From Blattamonas nauphoetae (lineage: Eukaryota; Preaxostyla; Oxymonadida), in the NCBI GenBank assembly GCA_033064195.1, contig JARBJD010000125.1:1-64000 (forward strand): 64,000 nt of DNA. The letters are read 5' to 3'. The first letter of the stretch is position 1. Every line of letters begins with the position of its first letter. The notes under the pieces were generated by a model, which worked only from the letters and a program-made list of their open reading frames with translations, had not been told where the DNA came from and did not search any database. Position numbers and translations under genes: made by a program. Positions 55,408 to 64,000 of the stretch are shown here, one piece after another.

Positions 55408-58318
55408 TCATCTAGAAAGTTCCTCCTCATCTTGCTTGATCACCATTTCCATCCCTTCCAACACCATCCTTTCCACATCCATTATCACCAACTGGAAGAA
55501 TGGGAAAAGTGGGATTGTGTCGATCGGTGGTCGGAGTGCCTTTCGGTCAGCATCAGACAAATACTTCCGAAAGCTCTGATCCTTCTTTGTTCCTGCTGCC
55601 TCAGCCGAGTTCTCCGCTTCCGCTTCCAGCCTTAGTATGGTTCGGATGAAAATCTCCCTCCACTCCCTGATCCGTCCCAGAATGATGTGCTTCCGCGTGA
55701 GTGGCGGGATAAGACTTCTCCATGTCAGCTCTTTCTTCAGCTCGGCCATGTCTGCTCCTTCCATCGACGGATCTCCACCGAACGATTCCCGAGCAGTCCG
55801 TGAGATCTGCGGGGACACGTCGGGAGTGTTCTGGAGTGACGAGAGTGGGCCTGTTGGTTGGTTTGCCTTGTTCCGCTTCATAATCATGTCGTCGATGTCC
55901 ATCGGCAGCAGGAGAGAGGGGTCCACCTGTTCAGACACAAACGACGAGTCTTGCTGATCCGAGTTGATATCGGCCGATGAGAGTGACGACTTCAGTTCTC
56001 GCACAGACTGAAGGAACGAGATGAACTGCGTGTTCTTCGACTGTTGGACTTTGTTTCGTTTCGTCTTTGGTGCGGCCTTTCCTGTCTTCCTTCTGCGCAT
56101 AATCGCTGTGAAGTTGTGGATGATGTCTTCAGCGCGGAAGTGAGCTGATTTGCGGGTCAGTTCGTAAGTGGCGATGATCAGCTGTGGGAGCGACTTCTTC
56201 ACAGTTGAGTCTTGCGGTGCGAAGGACGGGAGGAGAGACGGGTGCCGTTTGGGGGAGATTGTGGGACTGATTGAGATGTGTGAGTGAGTGGGCGAAGTGC
56301 CATCGGTGGCTGCTCCGAGGATGGTGTGATCGGCGAAGAAGGGGCGGAATTGGAGGAGATGATACTCCACACGGGCCCACTGCGAGGGAAGAGACGAAGG
56401 AGAGAAAGGAAAGCGGAAGGATGAGAACATGAGTGAGCAGACAATCATTTCCAGAGCTGCGAGTTTGGCGTAGTGGCATTGGAAGAATCGGTGGAGAGCT
56501 TGCTGTGCTTTGACAACTGAAAGAAACAGGAAGAGAAGCATGAAAGGGCGAGAAGAGGTGAAGGAGAAGATGTTGAAAAAAAGAAGGTGGTTGTGTGAGC
56601 AAACTGAGTCCCCTGAACTGCATCGACCGAATTGGGAAGAGCAGCTGCGAGCGAACATCAATCAGAACCGTCCGAATGAACGCTCCCTGCGTCCGCCTCG
56701 CTTTGAACTGATGCTGAAGAGCGGCCTGTCCACACAAGCGAATCAGAACGTCGGCACTTTTGCTCATCCGTGCCTGCCACTTCTCCAGCCGTGCCTTCCT
56801 CCCTGCTCGTCGGATCTCGGAGTGTCTTCGTGCGATGGCTGCCTCGATCTGCTGCTTGCTCCGATGTTCCTGCATGACGTCAATCAGAGTCGCCAAATAC
56901 GATGCTGTGTGCACCATCATGCTCCATCTGAGAGCTTTGATCCGCATGTCGTTTGTTGTAACGAATGCTGTTCTTCCCGACGGACGAGACTCGTTTCGCT
57001 TGCTCTCCTCTTCGGCGCGCTTCCATTTCATCTCACTCTCCATCAGGTATTCCTGTTTTGTTCGTTCACTGATTTCTCGTGCTCTGTGGATCTGGCGGAT
57101 GGAGAACTCGCGAGCTGTCTGAGCGAGGGGAAGGGCAGGGTTGTGTTTCTGGAGAGTGGGGTCACCGAGTGTCGGTTTGGGTCTGTTTGGGTGCAGCACT
57201 TCGCGAGAGGTGAGTGGAGGGAGTCGTCCTGTGGGTTGTGGGAAGGGAGGGCTGGACGGGGAGTGTGGGACTGGTGATGTTGTGGTGTGTGGGTGTTGTT
57301 GGTTGGAAGAGAGGGAGTTGAGATGGAGTGGAGGAACCGAAGATTGTGACCGAGCTTTCACTTGTCCAGAAATCGACGCTTTTCGCGAGCTTCGGTCCGT
57401 CGAACGTGGTTGTGACGATGATCGTCGAAATGTCTGTCCGCGTTTTGTCTGAGGGTGGCCAGGATGAGGACGGGAGCGTCGCATTGACGAATAACTCTCG
57501 TTTTCATCCCACACGTCGTCTTGTTGCTCGTTGACCGTGTCGATGCTGCGATCCGTCGGGTACTTCGAATAATGCTGTGTAAGAGTGATAAGGCGGGTGT
57601 ACGCAGATGTTCCTTCTCGTTTTTCGTCTTCGTTTTTGGAGCAGATGAGCTCCATCACGTCTGTCGCATCAGCATCGTCCATTTTGCTTCCGAGCTTCGC
57701 TGATGGGACGACAGGATCGTCTTTTCCCAATTTGCGATCTTTATACTCATCATGTGTGGCAGAATCATCGGCTTCATCCAAATCAACGTATGTCCCGTCT
57801 TTCCTGCGTTGATCAATTTGCATGCGGCGAATCTCTTTCTCGAGAATTCTCCCTCGCATTTTTGATGGGCCACCTTCTCGTGTTTTTGGTTCATAAAGCG
57901 AGGGCCGTTCCTTTTTCTTCCGAATCGATGGGCTCTGTTGGTGATGGTCAGGAGGGAGTGACACGAGTTGATTTGACGATGATTTTTTCTGCCGTTCAGT
58001 CGAACCTTGGTGTGTCCCAAATGAGATCTGATCGATATTAATTCCGAGTCCAGTGCGGGAGATGCTGCTTGATACGTTCTGTTGTACGAGAAGTCCATCT
58101 ATCTGTCTGAGAAGCCCTTTAAACTCTGATTCTCTGTCTTTCCGACTTGTATCCCATTCTTGAAGGAATACAGTACTTTTCATGTCTTTCGATTCTGTGT
58201 TTCCTTGGGTTGAGGATAGCTCTTTGGTTGGAGTCTCAACAGTTGCTGCAGCGAGAGTTTGATTCATTCTGCGAGAATATAACGAAGCATCCTGCAGTGA
58301 TGGAAGGTAAACTGTCAT
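55408..58318 (-). CDS. Large unknown protein with helical C-terminal half (919 aa)
   Basis: Three exons in coding order: 58318-56605, 56516-56443 and 56379-55408; introns of 88 and 63 nt are GT-AG and the frame closes. The N-terminal 450 residues are disordered, Ser/Pro/Lys-rich, with a charged patch (PSKMRGRILEKEIRRMQIDQ). The middle is strongly helical and basic: REISERTKQEYLMESEMKWKR and TASYLATLIDVMQEHRSKQQIE with ARRHSEIRRAGRKARLEKW. Across the first junction runs RGLIVKAQQALHRFFQCHYAKLAALEMI, loosely like an IQ/calmodulin-binding helix. The C-terminus has MDVERMVLEGMEMVIK. No family was recognised; the composition suits a cytoskeletal or basal-body protein, which is a guess. Confidence 0.7.
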
Positions 58319-58680
58319 TCAGTGTGTGAGAACGTTGAGTAGAGAAAGAAGGATACCGTCATGATCTTTCTGGACGCTGTATGGATTCTCGAAAGCATGC
58401 AGTGTATTATTCAAAGACTTATGTGTTGGATGAGGAGCTAACTGCTGCATTGAAGTCTTGAAATGATCCAAGTACAGCGAAATAGTCTCTGGCTGTTCGG
58501 ATCAAAAGTTATTATTTATCGATCGGGATTCATGATTACTCAATCAGCTTTTGATTGAGTTTTTTCGGTTGAAAAAATGTCACAGATTCAACTTAACGCT
58601 CAATTCAGAGTTCATTTCGCTTTTCGTTTCTTTTCTCAGTACCGTAATTTTTCTTTAAGTCCTAAAGTTTATCCGCCAAG
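58319..58680. promoter_or_regulatory. Head-to-head intergenic region (362 bp)
   Basis: This is the gap between the divergent genes starting at 58318 (minus) and 58681 (plus). It probably holds both promoters. A short inverted pair, CAATCAGCTTTTGATTG, lies near 58540. No further motif is clear. Confidence 0.4.
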
Positions 58681-60716
58681 ATGGGGAATCAGCCGATTCG
58701 ACCCTATCAATTCCCCTACGATGATCCCTATGACAAATCTTGGAGTTCCTATATCACTCAATGCTCCTTAACGTATCTTGAACGAAAACAGAATGTCTTC
58801 AACAGAACGTACCAAGGAATGGTTGTTGAATGGAGTGGTGTTGTAGTTGGTGTAACCAATACTACAGTTCAATTTGCAATGTTCCCTTTTGATCCTATAA
58901 ACACTGGATTTGATCTTACCTTCCATCTCCATCCTCTGAACGAAATTGGACCAACTCGCTTCAAGGTGAATGATGCAAAAACAATTCGAGGAAAAATGCA
59001 AGCTTATGGTATGCAAACTTACGTTTTTATGTTCCAGGAACGAATGGAACCCATTCGTTATACGAGTTGGATCCACACGATCAGTCCCAACCTAACAAGA
59101 ACCTTCCCTACACATTATTTCTCCACAAATTTGGCTCTGCTTCACAAAGACTCCCAGATTATTACTTTCAACAACATTGGAAAGACCGAAAAATGAAAAT
59201 ATCGGGTCGAGTCGAAACTGACCCAAAACCTGTCATTCTTCCTGGACAAACCGCCCCAGAATTTCTAGAGTCCTCATTTTTTGTTGTTAGTGAAACTCCG
59301 AGCGAGATAGAGCCAGTAACTTTGAGGATACCTGCCTCAGACATCTCTCTCACTGCGACCGTCTTCCGATTGCGAGCAAACCGTGTTTTTTCAAACGTCA
59401 CTGGCACTTTGATTGAACGAGGTGCCTCTCACGTCATTCTTCTCTCCAAAATCAAAGCTCAGAGTGGAGCCTTCCTCGACAACGTGCTTCGAAACGCCGC
59501 ACACATCAACAACCCCATCGACTCTCTTCTCCAACACGTCTATGGTGCAATGGACACCATTTCGGAGAGGCAGATTAACCTGCGTGAATCTGGTCGCACA
59601 CACCGACAGCGACGTCGGGAGGAGCTGCAGAGGGAGGTGGGAGCGATGCAGGAACGGGTGATGACTGAGACGAGGCAGCGCGACGCCGAACGGGCACAGT
59701 ACGACCTGACTTCCTTCGAAAGGCATCAAGAAGCTGAACGCACAATTCGCGCAGAGGAGCAGCAGATCAGGCAAGAGATCGGGCTTGGACGCCCACCTCC
59801 AGATTTCGTGGCGAGGCAACGAGAGCGTTGGCAAGCGGAGAAATCTGGCTCTCCTTCACCGCAACCCAAACCATTTTCCATTCCCCCATCTTCCTCCCCG
59901 TCCTCCAGCCCACCCGTCTCCACCCCATCCTCTCGCAGTCCTGCGTTCTCCTCCCCGCCAGCTCAACAGCTCGGCGACGACAACATTCTCATCCGATCCA
60001 TCCATCCCGACGACGACGGCATTTTTGGATACGCCACGCTGACACAGTCGCAGGTCAAGCGTGTGGATTTCAGAGGAGGAAAGCGGAAGGCGGAGGCAGA
60101 CCATCTTCGGCGGACAGGAAGGGAGACGGAAGAGGCGCGGCGGAAGCGACAGGAGAAATGGAGACAAGAGCAGCAGGCCAACCAACAAGATGGTGAAAGA
60201 GCTGCTGAAGAGGAGAGAAGGAGGGAAGAGGAGAGGAGGAGGCAACAGATGGAAGCAGAGAGGCTGGAGGAAGAAAGGAGGAGGAGGGCGGAGGAGGAGC
60301 AGCAGAGGAGACAGCGGGAGGAGTTCGCAGGAATCGACGACTTCGACAAGTTTGAAGCGGACGAAGGATTTCTCTGTCCGATCACACGCATGGTCTGTCG
60401 CTGCACTCTCTCATCTCTCTTCTTGTCTCTCTTCTTGTCTCTCTTCTCATCTCTCTTCTCGTCTTTCTGTCTCAGGTTATGGTCCAGCCAGTTCTGGCCA
60501 GTGATGGCTTCTGTTACGAGCTGCCCGCAATCAAAGCGTGGATAGTCTCGTCACGCCCACGCAATAACGGAATCCCAACATCTCCATTAACGCGAGAGTC
60601 AATCACAGAAACTCTCATTCCAGACGATGAGCTCAGGAAGAGAATCGAAAGTCTGCCCTCAACGTGTCTTCATTCTTTCGTTAGAATATCTCGCTGTCTA
60701 TCCAGACAGAGCCTGA
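58681..60716 (+). CDS. U-box E3 ubiquitin ligase-like protein
   Basis: Exons 58681-59008, 59038-60392 and 60476-60663, plus a possible last exon 60710-60716. The 29-nt first intron joins two overlapping open frames in phase. The N-terminal 330 residues are beta-rich with repeated segments (GMVVEWSGVVVGV, KMKISGRVETD, FSNVTGTLIERGA). Then comes a long charged coiled coil (RRREELQREVGAM ... RRREEERRRQQMEAERLEEERR), then the U-box: EGFLCPITRMVMVQPVLASDG, FCYELPAIKAWI, PTSPLTRESITETLIPDD. U-boxes bind E2 enzymes to ubiquitinate partners. The frame stays open to 61183, but that would run through the opposite gene; the intron at 60664-60709 giving a stop at 60716 is the model I prefer. Confidence 0.75.
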
Positions 60717-60869
60717 GAGTCAATTTGTTATCATTTTTTGAATTTTTTTATTGCTTTTTTTCAAACCTCATCCGCATTTCACGACGACTTGCATCTTTTC
60801 GCTCATTCTCTGTTTCGGCGAAAAGCAAACATATAATAATAATTAACACAAAGATTAAGAATATCTACT

Positions 60870-61496
60870 TTAGTAATACGAATTCTGTTGATACTGAGCT
60901 CCGGGCTGCTGTTGGTAGCCTTGAGGTGGATATTTTTGGGGTGGTGGATTGTAGGCTTGTGGTGGTGGTTGAAAGTGTTGAGGTGGAGGATTGTAATGTC
61001 CTGGCATTGGTGCATATCCTTGTTGAGGTGGATATTGTGGTGGAGGTGCGTAGTTCGTTGGAGGAGGGAGTTGTTGCGGCGGCTGCTGATAGTATCCAGG
61101 TGGAGGTCCAGGATAGACTGGTTGTTGTGGAGGATATGCTGGTTGGGGTGGGTAATAACCTGGTGGCGGTCCTGGATAAGTAGGTTGCTGTGGATGATAA
61201 GTCGGATGGATTTGATGACTGATGGGTTGCTGAGGTGGGAAGGCTTGAGGAGTTTGGCTTGGGGCACTTCCTCGTTCTTGATATCCACGAATAAACTGCA
61301 GCATTTCACGGGTCCATCCATCTTCTGTGATTTTACGAGCTGGGCCAGCAATGTCTATCATCAGTTTCTGTGCTTCTTTCATAGAAACTTGAATTTGATA
61401 TTTGGCGAGACATTTCTGAATCTCTTGCGCTGTGATGACATTATCTTTGATGATTTTCTTGTAATCTTTCTTTAGTGAATCTTTGGTTGCAGACAT
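60870..61496 (-). CDS. EF-hand-like protein with Pro/Tyr/Gln-rich tail
   Basis: Single exon; I choose the Met at 61496 (MSATKDSLKKDY), since the 15 codons upstream look like leader. Residues 1-75 are helical and EF-hand-like (ITAQEIQKCLAKYQIQVSMKEAQKLMIDIAG ... WTREMLQFIRGY), but the loops lack the usual Asp ligands, so calcium binding is doubtful. Residues 80-208 are repeats of YPGPPPGYYPP, QPAYPPQQP and similar, like tails of annexins, ALG-2-type proteins and phase-separating proteins. Possible role in membrane or vesicle association. It is convergent with the U-box gene, with about 150 bp between them. Confidence 0.7.
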   Translation of the reverse strand: MSATKDSLKKDYKKIIKDNVITAQEIQKCLAKYQIQVSMKEAQKLMIDIAGPARKITEDGWTREMLQFIRGYQERGSAPSQTPQAFPPQQPISHQIHPTYHPQQPTYPGPPPGYYPPQPAYPPQQPVYPGPPPGYYQQPPQQLPPPTNYAPPPQYPPQQGYAPMPGHYNPPPQHFQPPPQAYNPPPQKYPPQGYQQQPGAQYQQNSYY

Positions 61497-61638
61497 AATT
61501 AAATGTATGGGAAAGATTTCGAGATTTGTGAAAAGGTCCAATGAGCCTTTCGAAGTGAGTAAATAGTTTTTAAAAATAGGTTAATGGGCAAGGGTGGACT
61601 TTCTGGGCCAAAAAACTCTAAGTAGTGGCAAAAAAGTT

Positions 61639-61714
61639 GTGCTCGGCGGGAGTCGAACCCCGAGCACAACAGTCGACAGAGGGGTTGGCTACCGCTAGGC
61701 CAAACGCGCCGCAC
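61639..61714 (-). ncRNA. tRNA-like Pol III unit, non-canonical fold
   Basis: On the minus strand there is an A-box match TGGCCTAGCGG (61702-61692), a perfect B-box GGTTCGACTCC (61659-61649) and a T6 run just downstream (61635-61630), the standard layout of a Pol III gene. The 76-nt span fits a tRNA, but the acceptor ends pair for only four positions (GTGC/GCAC) and I cannot draw a five-pair anticodon stem. Instead the T-arm region forms an 11-bp stem (GTTGTGCTCGG with its complement). It may be a degenerate tRNA, a tRNA with an intron I cannot place, or another small RNA. Confidence 0.45.
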
Positions 61715-63626
61715 GTTAACTTCCCAAAAATCGGTGTGTTGAAGCGAGACCTGCCATACACTTTCACTTCACGATAAGGCATGATCAATCGCAATGTTTT
61801 GAAAAAAAAAACTCAAAATACCAGTCATCATGTTGAAATGATTCAAGAAAGCGTAAAGATGAAGTGATATAGTTCGCCGATCGACCTCATCAAACATGAT
61901 CGAATGATCGTGACAATCTCTGAGACGATCTCGACACTATGCACACTATTTCAAAACGAATACCTGTTTTCAACTTTATATGCCACATTATTTCGAGAGA
62001 ATAACCTAGTTGAACGATACAGTCACATCACACCTCGATCGCCTTTGGCCCAGAAAGTCCACTCGTGCCGGTTAATGTGTGTGTCAAAAAATTGTGATCT
62101 CCACATTCAACTCTAATGCATCAGTTAGAAGTTGCGTCTCTTCCTCAATCAACAGGGTCAGGAGTTCGAAAACCACACTTCCATTTCGCATTTATGTTCT
62201 TCCTTTCACCGATTCAATTTCTCACACCGCCGATCGCATCTTTCTTTTTCACACGCCTTCGCACGACATCCTCAAGTTGAGGAGTCTCTCCACAATATTC
62301 TCAATTCACGACTTTATTCAAGTACAGTGCCCACAGAAATTATCTTCACTTCAGGTGAAAGAAAACAGTAAATCAGACAATAATTATTTCATGAGATTGT
62401 CTCAATTGTCTTTACTGGATTATTGTAGTGTCAACAATCGCCATGTCAAATATCCACGATCTGTTAAGAATAAATCACAATTTGTCGACCTAAGAAAAAA
62501 ATAAAATTTTAGATTTATTTGACGACAAAATTTTGAGAGTGCCTCATATCGCCCTACAGGAAAAGACACACATTTTTTGAAACTTTTTGGGGTCATTTCT
62601 CCACGACCAGACGTCCGTTTTGGACCGAAGAAAAAGCGTTTTTATCGAATCTATATCGATCAAAGACACTCCAAAAGAATAAAAATCCCATGAAACTTTT
62701 CTGGGCGAAAAAAATGTGTTTTTTCACATCGTCTCAGAGACCCATAATTTTTTCTTGAAATTTTTGTCAACAAATTCATTTCTCAAAACAAATGATTCTA
62801 CAAAATATTTCATCAAAATCGGTTCATAGGTTGTGAAGATATTGCCGAAACACTTTTTTTTCTACGACCAAAAGGGGTATTTTGAGGATTTCTCGGAATA
62901 GCGCCGGGATAGAATTCTAAAATTTATTTTTTTCTTAGTTGGTCCAGTATGGTCCCATACCGAAAAGAGCGTGGATTATTGCTTTTCTTGGATTATTGAT
63001 GCTACCATTAGTTTTAAAGCTTGAAAGGTGAGAGGTGAAGGAACATTTGTCTCTGTGGTGGAGCACAGCTAACCCAGTTCGGCCATATGACCTGGCAGAG
63101 ACGGTTGGGAACAGTATCTAAAAACGATAATCGAAATGAAGTTTTGTCCCCCAATTCTGCACTCAATCCGCGCTCCTCCTCTCTTTCCACCTCCTTCTTC
63201 ATTATTTTCATGAATCCGGGAAAAAAGGGTTGAATAAAGTGGTTCCGCGCCAAAATGCCTGTATCAAGAGAAAACCTCAAAATACTGCGAAAGCAAGAAA
63301 TACACACATTTTTCACAACTTTTTCCCCTTTTTTCTCCACAACCAGTCATCCATTTTGTATCAAATAATAGGCATTGTTATCATGATAATCTCAAAAAAA
63401 GATACACAAAACTACGCCATTTTTTCAAAGCATTGTTTGTCGAGAAAAACTGGCGATTCGAAATCAAAACTTGCTCGTCTTTTTTCTCAAAACTTAGTGA
63501 CTTTTTCATTTCACAATTGATTCCACAAACTCTCCTCACTTTTTTCCATCACCAATCATCGAAATGGAGTCGTTTAATTTGAGTGTCGTCCGCTTCATTC
63601 CTGGTCTTGAATCTATTCATTTTTTA
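61715..63626. other. Mostly non-coding stretch with diverged repeat pair
   Basis: Nearly 2 kb, A/T-rich with poly-T and poly-A runs. A plus-strand frame at 62079-62504 (141 codons) has no recognisable motif and low coding appearance. Two related segments, about 62562-62630 and 63298-63368, share ACACACATTTTT, AACTTTTT and TTTCTCCACRACCAG blocks and are probably old copies of one repeat. Confidence 0.45.
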
Positions 63627-64000
63627 CTAAATAGTATCGTCTATCTCTTCGTCGAGAGAAAATTCTTCACTTACAATGCAATCGTCATTGATTCTTCGAT
63701 CTGAAATCTTTCTGTTCTTGCGTGGGGATGGTTTTGTGGTTTTGTCATCAGAACAGTCGGAACGATTGTCAGCATGTGTGAGGAGCCAATATTGGTCATT
63801 CTCCTGAAATAGATTATGATGAAAGAGAATATTGATGAACATTCTCACTTGTTCCGTCTCTGATGTCTTCACGACGCGATCCTCTTTCGAGCATTCTCAT
63901 TCTATAATGAAACCGAGTCTGTTTCTCAATCGAGGATACAGATCGATTTGAGACAAGAATCTGATGCCATTGCTTGATCTCACAGTTCTGAACCAGTCTT
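63627..64000 (-). CDS. C-terminal exons of a gene entering from the right (partial)
   Basis: The last exon, 63803-63627, encodes ENDQYWLLTHADNRSD ... RKNRKISDRRINDDC ... EEFSLDEEIDDTI and ends with a stop. The preceding exon ends at 63850 (KTSETEQ), joined in phase across a 46-nt GT-AG intron (63849-63804). Upstream frame beyond about 63890 hits a stop, so another splice site lies there and the gene probably continues past the edge. The tail is acidic and charged, preceded by a basic patch. Family not recognised. Confidence 0.5.

Noticed and set aside
60479-61183. Extension of the U-box gene to a stop at 61183
   Set aside because: The extra 160 codons are antisense to the EF-hand-like gene and turn low complexity; a splice near 60664 gives an earlier stop.
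63030-63110. Possible small structured RNA around CAGTTCGGCCATATGACCTG
   Set aside because: Only weak pairing; no Pol III boxes or known snRNA motifs.

Overview
This is a nuclear window from a eukaryote. Most genes in the right half are broken by very short GT-AG introns, many of them 28-35 nt and one possibly 17 nt. The products are eukaryotic: ARF and Rab32 GTPases, FACT subunit Pob3/SSRP1, an SLC12 cotransporter, TMEM151 and a U-box ligase. TAA, TAG and TGA all behave as stops. Short introns, compact spacing, interspersed intronless bacterial-type genes and a Polinton suggest an anaerobic protist, perhaps an oxymonad/Preaxostyla flagellate. That placement is inference and no rRNA is present to test it.

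Left half, 1-29 kb, is mostly mobile DNA. At 1-3.1 kb lies the N-terminal part of a broken Polinton/Maverick polymerase B gene running off the left edge. At 3.4-5.75 kb is an array of about eleven hairpin-forming units interrupted by an 861-bp MITE-like insertion. From 5.8 to 10.5 kb I see no gene I can defend. A 3.55-kb hAT-like element (10563-14114, 8-bp target duplication) carries a decayed host-type coiled-coil gene. A host gene of unknown function, visible only after removing introns, sits at 14.6-16.2 kb.

From 16598 to 28934 is a three-level nest of DNA transposons. The outer pogo-like element has inverted repeats of about 250 bp, a DD35D transposase and a 4.4-kb 40-bp minisatellite. 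Its transposase is split at a TA by a Tc1 element (18547-20148), and its right inverted repeat is split at a TA by a second pogo-like element (27277-28931).

Right half, 29.4-61.6 kb, is gene dense. In order: ARF-like GTPase; three intronless bacterial-type enzymes (acetyltransferase, macrodomain hydrolase, short-chain dehydrogenase); serpin; eight-helix tetraspanin-like protein; ASH/MSP-domain protein ending in an RRM-like domain; SLC12 transporter; Pob3; TMEM151; a 1.7-kaa Zn2Cys6 transcription factor; a ThiF/MoeB/Uba4-type E1; Rab32; a 919-aa unknown; a U-box protein; and an EF-hand-like protein with a Pro/Tyr/Gln tail. A tRNA-like Pol III unit follows at 61.64 kb. The last 2 kb are mostly non-coding, with the end of one more minus-strand gene. 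The genes do not form an obvious pathway; recurring themes are membrane traffic (ARF, Rab32), chromatin and transcription (Pob3, Zn2Cys6) and ubiquitin-type chemistry (E1-like, U-box).
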